The notes: generated by a model not told the origin, from the letters alone. A DNA stretch of 64,000 nt from Duncaniella muris (GCF_003024805.1 NZ_PUEC01000002.1:1-64000), one strand, 5' to 3'. Positions 24,056 through 32,987 are shown, counted from the first letter of the stretch. Numbers and translations are program-made.

Positions 24056-25141
24056 TTATCCGCGTTCGGCTGGCAGACGGTCGCTGCCCTTGTCGAAGTT
24101 CTGCTTGCGCAGGGGGTTGGCTGTTGCCTCTGCCTCGCGGCGGCGGTTGCGGTAGATGTCTATGGCGGTATAGATGGCCTCGCGCATCGACTGCTCGTCG
24201 GCCTTGCCCTGGCCGGCTATGTCATAGGCGGTGCCGTGGTCAGGCGAAGTGCGCACATAGGGGAGTCCGGCGGTGAAGTTCACGCCGTTTTCCGCAGCGA
24301 GGAGCTTGAAGGGTATGAGTCCCTGGTCGTGATACATGGCCAGGATGCCGTCAAACTTGGTGTAGGCGCCGCTTCCGAAAAATCCGTCGGCCGGATAGGG
24401 GCCGAAAGCAAGGATCTTGCGCTTGTTTGCTTCGGCTATTGCCGGGGCTATGATTTCGGTCTCTTCCGAGCCGATCACTCCGGCGTCGCCGGCATGGGGG
24501 TTGAGGGCAAGCACTGCTATGCGCGGGCCGTGGATGCCGAAGTCTTCTGTGAGCGAGCGGTTGAACGCCGCGAGTTTGTCGCTGACGCTCTTGGCGGTGA
24601 TTCCGGCGGCTACTGTGGCGATGCTGTCGTGGATGGTCACGAGGGCCACACGCAGGTTGCCGCCACACATTATCATCATGGCTTCGCGTCCTTCGCCCAG
24701 GCGCTCCTGCAGATATTCGGTGTGGCCGGGGAAGTTGAATGCCTCGCTGTGGATGGTCTGCTTGTTGATGGGGGCGGTCACCAGCACATCGATCAGTCCG
24801 TCGCGCAGGTCGGCGGTAGCGCGTTCGAGTGCGGCGAGGGCTGCCTGTCCTGCTGTCTGTGTGGCCTGTCCGGGCTCCACCTTGCAGTCTTCGGGCACCA
24901 CGTTGATGAGGTTGATCTGCTCGTCGGCGGCTTTGTCGGGGCTGTCGATCTGGAAGAGTCTGAAGTCGGGGAGCTCGATGCCTTTGCGGTAGAAGTTGGC
25001 TATTTTTGCCGAGCCGTAGATCACCGGGGTGCAGAGTTCGGCTATGCGGATGTCGCCCAATGCTTTGAGCAACACCTCATAGCCCACGCCGTTGATGTCA
25101 CCGTGAGTGATCCCGACACGAATTTTTCTATTTTGTTCCAT
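24056..25141 (-). CDS. pdxA: 4-hydroxythreonine-4-phosphate dehydrogenase
   Basis: NAD-dependent oxidative decarboxylation in the DXP-dependent vitamin B6 pathway; cytosolic, dimeric. 361 aa. ITHGDINGVGYEVLLKAL at the N-terminus, VTAPINKQTIHSEAF, the metal ligands in FPGHTEYL, NPHAGDAG and MYHDQGLIPFK, and the C-terminal TSPDHGTAYDIAG block are all family hallmarks. It heads the leftward operon. No obvious link exists between B6 synthesis and inositol lipids, so the operon may combine unrelated genes. A perfect hairpin (25181-25199) lies in its leader. Confidence 0.93.
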   Translation of the reverse strand: MEQNRKIRVGITHGDINGVGYEVLLKALGDIRIAELCTPVIYGSAKIANFYRKGIELPDFRLFQIDSPDKAADEQINLINVVPEDCKVEPGQATQTAGQAALAALERATADLRDGLIDVLVTAPINKQTIHSEAFNFPGHTEYLQERLGEGREAMMIMCGGNLRVALVTIHDSIATVAAGITAKSVSDKLAAFNRSLTEDFGIHGPRIAVLALNPHAGDAGVIGSEETEIIAPAIAEANKRKILAFGPYPADGFFGSGAYTKFDGILAMYHDQGLIPFKLLAAENGVNFTAGLPYVRTSPDHGTAYDIAGQGKADEQSMREAIYTAIDIYRNRRREAEATANPLRKQNFDKGSDRLPAERG

Positions 25142-25180
25142 TTTTTTTGATCAGTGCATAGTGTGATAGAGAGGGCGGAC

Positions 25181-25199
25181 GTGCAGCCGTCGGCTGCAC
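25181..25199 (-). promoter_or_regulatory. Hairpin in the pdxA leader
   Basis: Perfect 8-bp stem GTGCAGCC/GGCTGCAC (25181-25188 with 25192-25199), 3-nt loop, 40 bp before the pdxA start. On the - strand it is followed by CGTCC, not by T residues, so it is not a terminator of the usual kind. A weak -7 box (TAACTTTA) lies about 20 bp further upstream. It may be a leader stem or operator. Further upstream, 25265-25281 holds a near-palindrome TTTAACATTTGTTAATG. Nothing else is seen between 25200 and 25389. Confidence 0.45.
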
Positions 25200-25440
25200 A
25201 CCGGTCTCAATTAATTGGTAAAGTTACTAAAAAAGTCCTATAGGGTCTTTCGGATGTCTGTGGTTTAACATTTGTTAATGTCGCGCTTTCCCTCTTCGCC
25301 ACGGCGTATATCGGTCACTCCGTTAGCATTCTGGATCAGCCTCGATGTTAATGAGGTTTAAAAAGCGACCGTCAGAATGATAATTTATGTAATTTTGCGC
25401 ATCAAGTTGCAGAGCTAAGTCGGTCACAATTAAGGATTTC

Positions 25441-25686
25441 ATGAACAATGAAGTCTTTATGGACTGCCTGGCTAAACAGGGCATAGAGGTGATTGACCGT
25501 AAAGATAACAATGGATATACTTACGAGTATATAGGTGTTTATTCGCTTGATAATTTCTATAAAACAACTCCTTCGGTCTGTGACCGCGATATGACTCTTG
25601 CCTGCCGTGACTATCTTGACCGGATCGGTATTAGAAATGATCCGGATGCCGATGCATTGGGATGCACAGCGAGTGGTAAAACGTAA
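25441..25686 (+). CDS. Small unrecognised protein (81 aa) with a replaced 3' end
   Basis: No family recognised. Acidic, Tyr-rich peptide with no signal peptide (GYTYEYIGVYSLDNFYKTTP in the middle). A -7 box TAATTTTG at 25390-25397 and an ATG at 25441 make expression plausible. From 25655 onward the DNA is identical to the end of the LruC gene at 48041-48006 (inverted orientation), but it is read in another frame. The last 10 residues (from LGCTASGKT back) are therefore the product of a junction, and the original C-terminus is probably lost. Confidence 0.5.
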   Translation: MNNEVFMDCLAKQGIEVIDRKDNNGYTYEYIGVYSLDNFYKTTPSVCDRDMTLACRDYLDRIGIRNDPDADALGCTASGKT

Positions 25687-25850
25687 GTGATATTCCCTCG
25701 TCACAAAGCCGATCCGCAAGGCGTGACGGTAAATCGATGTCCTCAGCCGGACATCAACAAAACTTGAAAACATCGTACCCCCGACACCGCAGCGCACAGC
25801 GCGCAGGTGTCGGGGGCTACTATTAAATCGGTGTCCTGCCGGACACCCGC
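25655..25850. repeat. 196-bp inverted duplicate of 47846-48041
   Basis: By eye, 25655-25788 (134 bp) is identical to the reverse complement of 47908-48041, and 25806-25850 (45 bp) to that of 47846-47890. The 17-nt palindrome core between them (25789-25805) is in the opposite orientation in the two copies. The block includes the last 36 bp of the LruC gene's coding sequence. Confidence 0.85.
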
Positions 25851-26150
25851 TATCCTCTACGCCCTGCGGACACCCGCTATTCCCTGTGCCGTGCGGGCTC
25901 TGTCCTGCGGGGATTCCGGATGGAGATGTCCGCCAGGACATCGATTTACTCATAGTCCGTGACACCGCAGCGCACAGCGCGCAGGTGTCACGGGTTCTTG
26001 ATTTCCCCGTCATGTGGTGTCCGTCAGGACACCGATTTACCATCACTCTTGGTTAGATTCCCTCCGGGTCGGTAAAACCGCGTGCCCTGCCGGACACCCG
26101 CTATCCGCGCGACATGTGCGGGGTGGGTTCTGATCTGTCATTTAGATTGT
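25687..26150. repeat. Palindromic repeat cluster 2
   Basis: Two B palindromes: arms 25783-25788/25806-25811 and 25961-25966/25984-25989, both with core GCAGCGCACAGCGCGCA. Several A palindromes (GTGTCC...GGACAC or GATGTCC...GGACATC) are present, with spacers reading TAAATCG, CATAGT or CTACTATT. The first B copy is the only one in the window whose core is inverted relative to its flanks. The sequence from 26030 to 26090 resembles 29113-29178 of cluster 3. Confidence 0.75.
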
Positions 26151-26264
26151 CCGCGAGGCTTTTCTTCATGTATTTGCGGATGAATAGGGGGAGATTAATG
26201 GCGAATTGTAAGTTTTTTAAATGTTTTTAACGCGATTGGTGGATAGAGTTAATATTATAAAACT

Positions 26265-26272
26265 TATCTTTG
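26265..26272 (+). promoter_or_regulatory. -7 box for the exported protein at 26387
   Basis: TATCTTTG. No TTTG is found at the right distance upstream. The predicted RNA start is near 26279, leaving a leader of about 108 nt. The 115 bp upstream of the box is AT-rich and shows nothing else. Confidence 0.5.
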
Positions 26273-26386
26273 CGAATGTTCAGAAACCTAGTGCATACGT
26301 ATTGACCTACGGTCAGTTATCACCGCTATTTCACGAAATTAGCCCAAAGAAACCCACTCTTATCACACTAACAATTCGAAAAAAGT

Positions 26387-28609
26387 ATGAGAAAAACTTT
26401 ACTAACCCTGGTTGCTGTATTGCTCAGTTTTTCGGCCTATGGAGCTGACATATTCGAAAACTGGGAAGAAAAATCAAGCTTCGGTCCTGCGACAAACGGC
26501 GGAACAAGTGCCGTAAAAGGCAAAAGCCCTTTGACTGACATTGAATATTCATTCGTGAGAGCCTGCAAATCGGTTCCCGGTCAGGCTGCCATACCAGCAT
26601 TTCTCAGTATTGCAAACAGAGCCGGTGCTTATGTAGAATTCGCACTCCCGATCAACTGCAAGGAAATCAAGATCAAGACTACTTCTAATATCGCTTCTAC
26701 CTGCAAAATCAATGTTCTTGCAGGGGGGACTACAATTGAATCGGCATATGCCGTTGGCGAGGCTGACAAGGAATATTCAATTGCCATTCCTGAAGAATAC
26801 CGCAAGGCTGGTACTCTCTATCGCATTGCCCGTAATGCCGGGAACAATCTTTTTGCCGGCTTCACCTATATTGAAGATGCCGCTGAGGAACCGCAGGGTA
26901 TTACTCTGCCTTACAGCCTGACATTCGATGAACCTGAAAAGGTGGAAGGCTATACTTCTGTATGCCCCTATGATCGTCCGAAGTTCGCCTACATCGCCAA
27001 GGGTGTATCTCCCGTATATTCAGGTTTCAACTGTGTGGCTTCAAAGAACCTATTCTCAAGCAACGATATTGAATATAAAGACTCATGGTTTATCTCACCG
27101 GCCATCAAGCTTGAAGCCGGCAAGAAGTACATCGTGAAATATACCGTAGGTGTGACTAATCAGGAAAGAGCAGCCTTAGGTATTTTCTATGGTACAGAAG
27201 CGACTGCCGAGGCCATGACCGGCACAGCTCTTGAAGTTACCCATTACAGAGGCAATGGCCTGCTTGAAGGTCAGCTCTTCACAGTTTCAGGCACTATCGC
27301 ACCTGAAGCCACCGGCGCATACAACATCGGATTCTATGACAATACCGATAAATATTGCAGCGCCAGGACTATCCTGACCGATATCTCCGTGACCGAGGCC
27401 GCTTCCGGCGAAATGCCTGCCGAACCTACCGATTTCACCGCTGTAGCTGACAAAGACGGTGCTCTCTCAGTGGCTCTTTCGGCCAAGGCTCCGACTGTCG
27501 ATGCAGAAGGCAACACCCTGAACGAGCTTACCGCTCTCGAATTCCTCCGCGGAACCACCGTGATCGAGACTATTGAAAACCCGACTCCCGGCGAAACATA
27601 TACCTATATAGACAATGAGGCAGTTCACGGCAACAGCACCTACGGTGTGCGCGCTGTCAACTCAGCAGGTAACTCAAACGTTGTTTCGCAGGATGTGAAG
27701 GCCGGTCTTGAAATTCCGAATCCTCCCACCGATGTCGCCGCCCATCAGTCAGTTGCCGGCAGCATCAAAGTTACATGGCACCGCCCCGAATCAGGCATCT
27801 TCGGCGCCGGTTTCGGCAATCTTTCTCTGATCAAGACCAAAGTTGAGGTCTATGACGGTGATACCCTGATCAAAACTTTTGAGGATCTGAGTGGCGAAGA
27901 TGCTGATCTTGAGATCAATGACGGCACAGCCGATCAGAAGTTCTACAGTCTTAAGGTCTATGCCGTGACCTCAGGCGGCCCGTCACTTCCGGTTGAAGTC
28001 AATGCGGTTCCCGTTGGCAAGCCCGTCGCTCTTCCCTACAGCGAAGATTTTGCCGGCGCTGTCCCTGCTCAGCTACTCTATGCCAACAATAATGAGAACT
28101 ATACCGCTTCATGGAGCTTCAAGGATGGATATGCTTTCTTCACAGGTCGGTCATATGGTTCTCTTGCAAGCCTTTACAGCGGCCTGATCTCTATCCCTGC
28201 CGAATCAAAGAAGGTTGCTCTGACTCTTGAATATTCAAACGATGCCCGCAGCTATACCGGTTCTGTCCTGTCCGTTCTGGTCAATGCCGACGGCGAATGG
28301 GTTGAGCTCAAGAGCGAAGAAGCTCCGAAGGAATACACTCTGATGAGTGTTGATCTTTCTGAGTATGCAGGCAAGGATATCCAGTATGCTCTGCGCGGCA
28401 AGGGTGGTCAGTATTCTTACTACATCGACGTGAAGAATATCAAGATCGCCGATGAAGAAGAAAGCGGTATTGATTCTATCATCGCTGACGAGGCCGAAGG
28501 TGAGGCTGTCTACTATGATCTCATGGGCCGTCGCGTGGCTAATCCTTCAGCCGGCAAGATCTATATCAAGGTTCTCAACGGCAAGGCATTCCGTGTTCTT
28601 GTGAAGTAA
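26387..28609 (+). CDS. Large exported protein with FN3/choice-of-anchor domains and sorting-like C-terminus
   Basis: 740 aa. The signal peptide MRKTLLTLVAVLLSFSAYG ends before ADIFENWEE. It contains several beta-sandwich segments: an N-terminal domain (about 25-165), a cleaved-adhesin/choice-of-anchor-J-like region (about 175-340, with DSWFISPAIKLEAGKKYIV), FN3-like domains (about 350-545) and a second anchor-J-like region (about 550-690). The C-terminus (VYYDLMGRRV...GKIYIKVLNGKAFRVLV) is the sorting-like domain seen in other exported proteins of this window. Probably secreted or surface-bound; no enzymatic motif is seen. Confidence 0.78.
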   Translation: MRKTLLTLVAVLLSFSAYGADIFENWEEKSSFGPATNGGTSAVKGKSPLTDIEYSFVRACKSVPGQAAIPAFLSIANRAGAYVEFALPINCKEIKIKTTSNIASTCKINVLAGGTTIESAYAVGEADKEYSIAIPEEYRKAGTLYRIARNAGNNLFAGFTYIEDAAEEPQGITLPYSLTFDEPEKVEGYTSVCPYDRPKFAYIAKGVSPVYSGFNCVASKNLFSSNDIEYKDSWFISPAIKLEAGKKYIVKYTVGVTNQERAALGIFYGTEATAEAMTGTALEVTHYRGNGLLEGQLFTVSGTIAPEATGAYNIGFYDNTDKYCSARTILTDISVTEAASGEMPAEPTDFTAVADKDGALSVALSAKAPTVDAEGNTLNELTALEFLRGTTVIETIENPTPGETYTYIDNEAVHGNSTYGVRAVNSAGNSNVVSQDVKAGLEIPNPPTDVAAHQSVAGSIKVTWHRPESGIFGAGFGNLSLIKTKVEVYDGDTLIKTFEDLSGEDADLEINDGTADQKFYSLKVYAVTSGGPSLPVEVNAVPVGKPVALPYSEDFAGAVPAQLLYANNNENYTASWSFKDGYAFFTGRSYGSLASLYSGLISIPAESKKVALTLEYSNDARSYTGSVLSVLVNADGEWVELKSEEAPKEYTLMSVDLSEYAGKDIQYALRGKGGQYSYYIDVKNIKIADEEESGIDSIIADEAEGEAVYYDLMGRRVANPSAGKIYIKVLNGKAFRVLVK

Positions 28610-28621
28610 TTGACAGATCGT

Positions 28622-29180
28622 CAAAACATATCAGCCCCCGGCACCTTTGCGCAGTGCGCACGGTGCCGGGGGCTTATGTTATCAAGCCTCTCCGAGGCAT
28701 CATCATCCCGCATCCCTTCCGGGTCGGTAAATCCGTGTCCTTGCGGACACGACAATTTGGATGTATGACTTTACCCCCTCCTACACCTACGCGCTGTGCG
28801 CTACGGTGTAGGGGGCTACTATTAAATCGGTGTCCTGCGGACACCCGCTATCCCCTGTGCCGTGCGGGATAACGCCCTGCGGACACCTGCTATCCGCGTG
28901 CCGTGAGGGATCATGCTCTGCCGGGATTCCGGATGGTGATGTCCGACAGGACATCGGTTTACTCATAGCCTGTGACACCGCAGCGCACAGCGCGCAGGTG
29001 TCACGGGCTCGTGATTCCCCCCGTCATGTGATGTCCGACAGGACATCGGTTTACTCGTAGCCCGTGACACCGCAGCGCACAGCGCGCAGGTGTCACGGGT
29101 TCGTGATTACCCCGTCATGTGATGTCCGACAGGACATCGGTTTACCATCACGCAGTGGTTAGATTCTCTCCGGGTCGGTG
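28622..29180. repeat. Palindromic repeat cluster 3
   Basis: The largest cluster, between convergent genes and ending at the stop codon of the gene at 29181. It has four B palindromes: 28640-28645/28662-28667 (arms GGCACC/GGTGCC), 28782-28787/28805-28810 (TACACC/GGTGTA), 28974-28979/28997-29002 and 29066-29071/29089-29094 (GACACC/GGTGTC). Arm changes are always compensated on the other side. A palindromes lie between them. The last two B copies are a tandem duplication of about 92 bp. Confidence 0.78.
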
Positions 29181-31229
29181 CTAATAGCGCCGGTTGTAAT
29201 CGTTGTAGTTATTGTTGCCAAACTGACGGCGCGAGGCAGAGTTCATGAACGGATCGTCGAAAAATTCATCTTCTTCCTCTTCCTCTTCTTCGCGATCATC
29301 GTTCTCGCCACGCTTGCGTTTGGGCTTGTTCTTCTTGATTTCCTGCGGCTTCTGCATGTCAATGGGCAGCTCATAGATGTTCCACGACTGCTCTATGCCC
29401 CAGTTCTTCTTCAAGGTGATCTTTTTGGGGTAGTAGTAGACCTCCTCCGGCTGGATCGAGTCGAGAAGTCCGTTGGTATATATACCGTTAGAGTCGGAGT
29501 CGATGAAGAGTCGGGCGTAGTAGGTGCCGGGAGTCAGATATTCGATGCGGCCGAAGGAGCCTTTGACCGGGGCTGCCGCCACGACCTTGTCAGAGGCATC
29601 GAGCACCTCGACCACTGCGGGTCGTCCTTCAAGCCCTTCGATGTTGAAATTGAGCGTGGAATATTCCTCAAGTTTCTTGGCATTGAATTCATGGACCAGC
29701 GGAGGATTCGTCAGGCCGTAGATGTCATAGATCGCCGCCGAGTCGATGGTCAGCTTGTAGTGTCCGCCGGGTTCCCACTCGTAGGGCGCAATGAATTTGA
29801 GACTGTTGTGCTCCCCGATAGCGCGCATCACGGGAGCTGTGCGGGTGTACCACACGGAGTCGATCATCTCTTCAAGGTGAAACGCGGTGGAATCGACCGA
29901 GGCCACCGGAGTTGCAGACTGGAAGACCAGGGGCAGGTTGAGATCCTGCGATGTCGGGCTGCTGACCTTGAAACTGATGGGGGGCGGTGGCGGCGGGATG
30001 GTGTCGGCCGCATCGAGCGAGTCAAGATCCACACCCTGACGTGCCAGTTCACGCCGGTGGTCTTCACGCAGCTTGGCAAGCTCTTTGGCCTCTTCCTGGG
30101 CCCGTTTGCGGCGCATGCGGGCATTTTTTGTGACCATGCGCAGAGTGTCGGTGGTCCATGAAAGCTGATCGAGAGTATCGGTGCGGATATAGCGTGCCTC
30201 AATCATAAGAGTGTCAAGAGCCACGAGTGATGTATCGGTGATCCAGTAGCGCAGAGTATCAAGCGTGGGCGATGCCTGGAGCACTGACCATTTTTCGCTT
30301 TCCTCGCCGGCACGACTGGTGTTGAGCAGTTTCAGGATAGGGAGGGTGTCGGCTTTGGTAGAGAACTCAAAGTCGAGATTGTTTGGTTCGGGGCGCTCGT
30401 TCTTGCGGAGATATTGCGAGACGTAGCCCTCGTTGAACCATGTCAGGAGTATGTCGTCAGGCAGAAAGCGGGTGCCCGGATAGGTCACTATGGAGTCCTC
30501 GCCGGCCATGTTGACAAGAGTATCGGTAAACTGCGCGGCCTCGGTCTCAGGCGAGATTGTCACGTCGAAAAAGGCCACGTCTTCCGAGCGGTCCCAGTGA
30601 TAGTCGCGGTTCACGTCGTTGACGGCATAGATGCGGTAGGTTCCGGCCTTCATGTTGCGCAGAGTGAACTGGCCGAGTTGATTGGTCTTGGTGATGCGCT
30701 CGAAAGGGAGGGTGGAGACAGCCGTGTCTGAAAGATTCGAGTAGACACCCACCAGCATACCCTGTGCGGGCTCCAGTGTGCGGGCCTCGAAGACCATTCC
30801 CGAAACGCGCAGAGTGTCAATCGTGTCGCCTGTAGCGAAATCAAGAGCGAAACCGTCGAGCACATTGCTCTCGTTCAGATCCTTGATGGCATCGGCAAAG
30901 TCGATGGTATAGGTGGTGTTTGGCACGAGGCTGTCGCGGAGCTCCACGGTTACACGCCGGCCGTTTGCCGTCACCACTGGAGTGGTGCGCTGGGCGGGAG
31001 AGACCACCACCTTGTTCATAGGGTCGTCAATCGACACATTTTCATCAAAGTCGACGGTGATCTTGCTTCCGTCAAACCTCAGCTGTCCGGGCTTCGGGTT
31101 TGACCTGACATAGACGGGAGGGGTCTCGTCGCGTGGACCTCCCTCAGGATGCCCGATGCTCGCGCAGGCGGCAAAAAAGGCCGTGGCGACTATTATGAAA
31201 AGCAGCCTCAGGGCTGATGTAGAGCGCAT
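29181..31229 (-). CDS. Ig-like (SbsA/Big_5-type) domain lipoprotein
   Basis: 682-aa exported lipoprotein. Lipobox AAC at about residues 19-21 (FFAACASIGHPEGG). It starts with an SbsA-type Ig-like domain (DETPPVYVRSNPKPGQLRFD, then ITVDFDENVSIDDP) typical of a conserved Bacteroidota family of about this length. A carboxypeptidase-regulatory-like segment follows (about 140-235). A Lys/Glu-rich coiled-coil stretch (about 370-395) and Pro run (PPPPPP) precede a C-terminal beta domain. The tail is strikingly low-complexity: Lys/Arg-rich, then a Glu/Asp run, then Asn/Tyr/Arg-rich. Role unknown, probably in the cell envelope. Confidence 0.82.
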   Translation of the reverse strand: MRSTSALRLLFIIVATAFFAACASIGHPEGGPRDETPPVYVRSNPKPGQLRFDGSKITVDFDENVSIDDPMNKVVVSPAQRTTPVVTANGRRVTVELRDSLVPNTTYTIDFADAIKDLNESNVLDGFALDFATGDTIDTLRVSGMVFEARTLEPAQGMLVGVYSNLSDTAVSTLPFERITKTNQLGQFTLRNMKAGTYRIYAVNDVNRDYHWDRSEDVAFFDVTISPETEAAQFTDTLVNMAGEDSIVTYPGTRFLPDDILLTWFNEGYVSQYLRKNERPEPNNLDFEFSTKADTLPILKLLNTSRAGEESEKWSVLQASPTLDTLRYWITDTSLVALDTLMIEARYIRTDTLDQLSWTTDTLRMVTKNARMRRKRAQEEAKELAKLREDHRRELARQGVDLDSLDAADTIPPPPPPISFKVSSPTSQDLNLPLVFQSATPVASVDSTAFHLEEMIDSVWYTRTAPVMRAIGEHNSLKFIAPYEWEPGGHYKLTIDSAAIYDIYGLTNPPLVHEFNAKKLEEYSTLNFNIEGLEGRPAVVEVLDASDKVVAAAPVKGSFGRIEYLTPGTYYARLFIDSDSNGIYTNGLLDSIQPEEVYYYPKKITLKKNWGIEQSWNIYELPIDMQKPQEIKKNKPKRKRGENDDREEEEEEEDEFFDDPFMNSASRRQFGNNNYNDYNRRY

Positions 31230-31257
31230 AGTCAGTTTATTCAGGTGTTTTAAAATG

Positions 31258-31265
31258 CAAAATTA
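31258..31265 (-). promoter_or_regulatory. -7 box for the Ig-like lipoprotein gene
   Basis: TAATTTTG on the - strand, 28 nt before the ATG at 31229, giving a leader of about 22 nt. No clear -33 element. Confidence 0.5.
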
Positions 31266-31336
31266 TGAAATTTCCACAACATAAAGTTTTCCCGCGCGTT
31301 AAATTATTATTAATCCACCTAAAGCAAGCATCACTC

Positions 31337-31618
31337 ATGGCATCACCACTGATCATAAACATAGTCGGCTATGCAGCCGCCATCTGCATGATCTGCGGCT
31401 ATCTCCCGCAGGCCATCTACACCATCCGCACCCGCGACACCGACGGTATCGCCCTCCCTACCTTCCTACTGCTTGGGTTCGGAAGTATCTTTTTCGTGAT
31501 ACAGGGCATCATGCTCGGCAACTGGCCGCTGATGATCACGAACACCATCACCACCGTTTCGTCGGCCATCGTGTTTGCCATCAAGATCCACAACGACCGC
31601 ATGAAAAAGAGAAAATAG
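31337..31618 (+). CDS. SemiSWEET/PQ-loop family transporter
   Basis: 93-aa membrane protein with three TM helices (about 4-24, 38-58, 64-84), the size of bacterial SemiSWEET sugar transporters, which work as dimers. The PQ motif lies in GYLPQAIYTIRTRDTDGIAL; a Trp-Pro (NWPLMITN) and Asn in helix 3 match the substrate-site positions of the family. The start at 31337 (MASPLIINIVGY) is chosen over the frame opening at 31265, which would add a charged, non-conserved leader. The sugar substrate is unknown. Confidence 0.82.
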   Translation: MASPLIINIVGYAAAICMICGYLPQAIYTIRTRDTDGIALPTFLLLGFGSIFFVIQGIMLGNWPLMITNTITTVSSAIVFAIKIHNDRMKKRK

Positions 31619-31739
31619 CACGCCGCTGAAAAGAGCGTCCGGGCCACCTTTTCGTTACAAATTTATCCCTGATTTACCCCTGAGAGCATTTCGAAACATC
31701 CTCGGAAGAAAATCTGCTTAGATTTTCAAGAAAAATTCG

Positions 31740-31747
31740 TAACTTTG
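31740..31747 (+). promoter_or_regulatory. -7 box of the hpt promoter
   Basis: TAACTTTG. It rules out the in-frame TTG at 31745 and supports the ATG at 31772 with a leader of about 18 nt. The -33 region is weak. Confidence 0.55.
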
Positions 31748-31771
31748 CGTCAAATTTTTCCGCCAGGAACC

Positions 31772-32314
31772 ATGAAACAGAAATGCTACCAGGGGATGAC
31801 TTTCCGTCCCTACATCAACAACTCCCAGATTCAATCACGAGTTCAGGAACTGGCAGCCGCCATCAAGACCGACTGCGCAGGAGTCACACCTCTGTTCATC
31901 TGTGTGCTCAACGGAGCCGCGCCGTTTGCGATCGACCTCTTCCGCGCATGCGAAGACATCGACGCAGAACTTACTTTCATGCGCTTCAAGAGCTATGAAG
32001 GAACCGGTTCGACCGGCGACGTCAAGCAGATCATGGGGCTGAGCGAGAATCTCGAAGGGCGCCACATAGTGCTGATCGAAGACATCATCGACACCGGCAA
32101 CACAATGGTAAGCCTACTTGCCGAGCTGCGCAGACACAAGCCTGCCTCGATCCGCATCGCGACCCTGCTTTTCAAGCCTGAAGCCCTTGAGCATCCCGAA
32201 CTCCACGCCGACTACGTAGGATTCGAGATTCCCAAAAAATTCATCATCGGCTACGGCCTCGATATCGACGGCCTGGCCCGCAATCTTCAGGATATCTATA
32301 TACTTGACGAATAG
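31772..32314 (+). CDS. hpt: Hypoxanthine phosphoribosyltransferase
   Basis: Salvages hypoxanthine and guanine to IMP and GMP with PRPP. 180 aa. The PRPP-binding loop is VLIEDIIDTGNTM (about 97-109), PLFICVLNGAAPFAIDL holds the pyrophosphate loop, and DYVGFEIPKKFIIGYGLDID is the C-terminal base-binding block. It stands immediately before adk, so purine nucleotide genes are clustered here. The gap to adk is 88 bp without a visible terminator. Confidence 0.93.
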   Translation: MKQKCYQGMTFRPYINNSQIQSRVQELAAAIKTDCAGVTPLFICVLNGAAPFAIDLFRACEDIDAELTFMRFKSYEGTGSTGDVKQIMGLSENLEGRHIVLIEDIIDTGNTMVSLLAELRRHKPASIRIATLLFKPEALEHPELHADYVGFEIPKKFIIGYGLDIDGLARNLQDIYILDE

Positions 32315-32402
32315 CCGGCCGGACATCTCCGGCAGTCTGTCCTCTCTTCCCGGCCGGGACGGCAAGGGCGGACTTCAACCAATATATTTTTAAGGATAAA
32401 GA

Positions 32403-32987
32403 ATGTTTAATCTTGTGATTTTCGGTGCACCCGGCAGCGGCAAGGGCACCCAAAGCGAAAAGCTCATCGACCGTTACGGTCTGACTCACATTTCAACCGG
32501 CGACGTCCTGCGCAAGGAAATCGCCGCAGGTTCAGAACTCGGCAAGATCGCCGACAGTTACATTTCAAAAGGCCAGCTCATCCCTGATGAGCTCATGGTC
32601 GATATACTCGCGTCAGAGTTCGACCGCCTGCGTCCGGAGTCAAAAGGCTTCATCTTTGACGGCTTCCCCCGCACCATCCCCCAGGCTGAGGCCCTCAAGA
32701 AGATGCTCGAGGATCGCGGCGAGGAAGTGCATTCGGTAATCGGTCTCGAAGTGGCCGACGAGGAGCTCATGGAGCGCCTGATCAAGCGCGGAGCCGAAAG
32801 CGGCCGTTCGGATGACAACCCCGAAACCATCGGAAACCGTCTGAAAGTCTATCACTCGACCACCTCGCCCCTGCGCGACTACTATACCGCCGAAGGCACC
32901 TACCGCGCCATCCAGGGTTCAGGCCGTGTCGACGAGATCTTCTCACGCATCACCGAGGCTATCGAAAGTCAGACTGTGCTCAACTGA
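32403..32987 (+). CDS. adk: Adenylate kinase
   Basis: Catalyses ATP + AMP to 2 ADP. 194 aa, the short form lacking the zinc-binding LID. P-loop GAPGSGKGTQ (about 7-16), AMP-binding STGDVLRKE, the FDGFPRTIPQAEAL block (about 80-95) and the LID region RGAESGRSDDNPET are all present. Common in Bacteroidota next to hpt. Confidence 0.95.
   Translation: MFNLVIFGAPGSGKGTQSEKLIDRYGLTHISTGDVLRKEIAAGSELGKIADSYISKGQLIPDELMVDILASEFDRLRPESKGFIFDGFPRTIPQAEALKKMLEDRGEEVHSVIGLEVADEELMERLIKRGAESGRSDDNPETIGNRLKVYHSTTSPLRDYYTAEGTYRAIQGSGRVDEIFSRITEAIESQTVLN

Noticed and set aside
25402-26046. 214-aa frame on the - strand across repeat cluster 2
   Set aside because: It mainly translates the palindromic repeats (similar frames occur at 47806-48102 and 59430-59708) and runs antisense to the more plausible small gene at 25441.
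25722-29160. CRISPR array
   Set aside because: The repeated units are palindromes with variable arms and no regular unique spacers, no constant repeat length, and no cas genes nearby.
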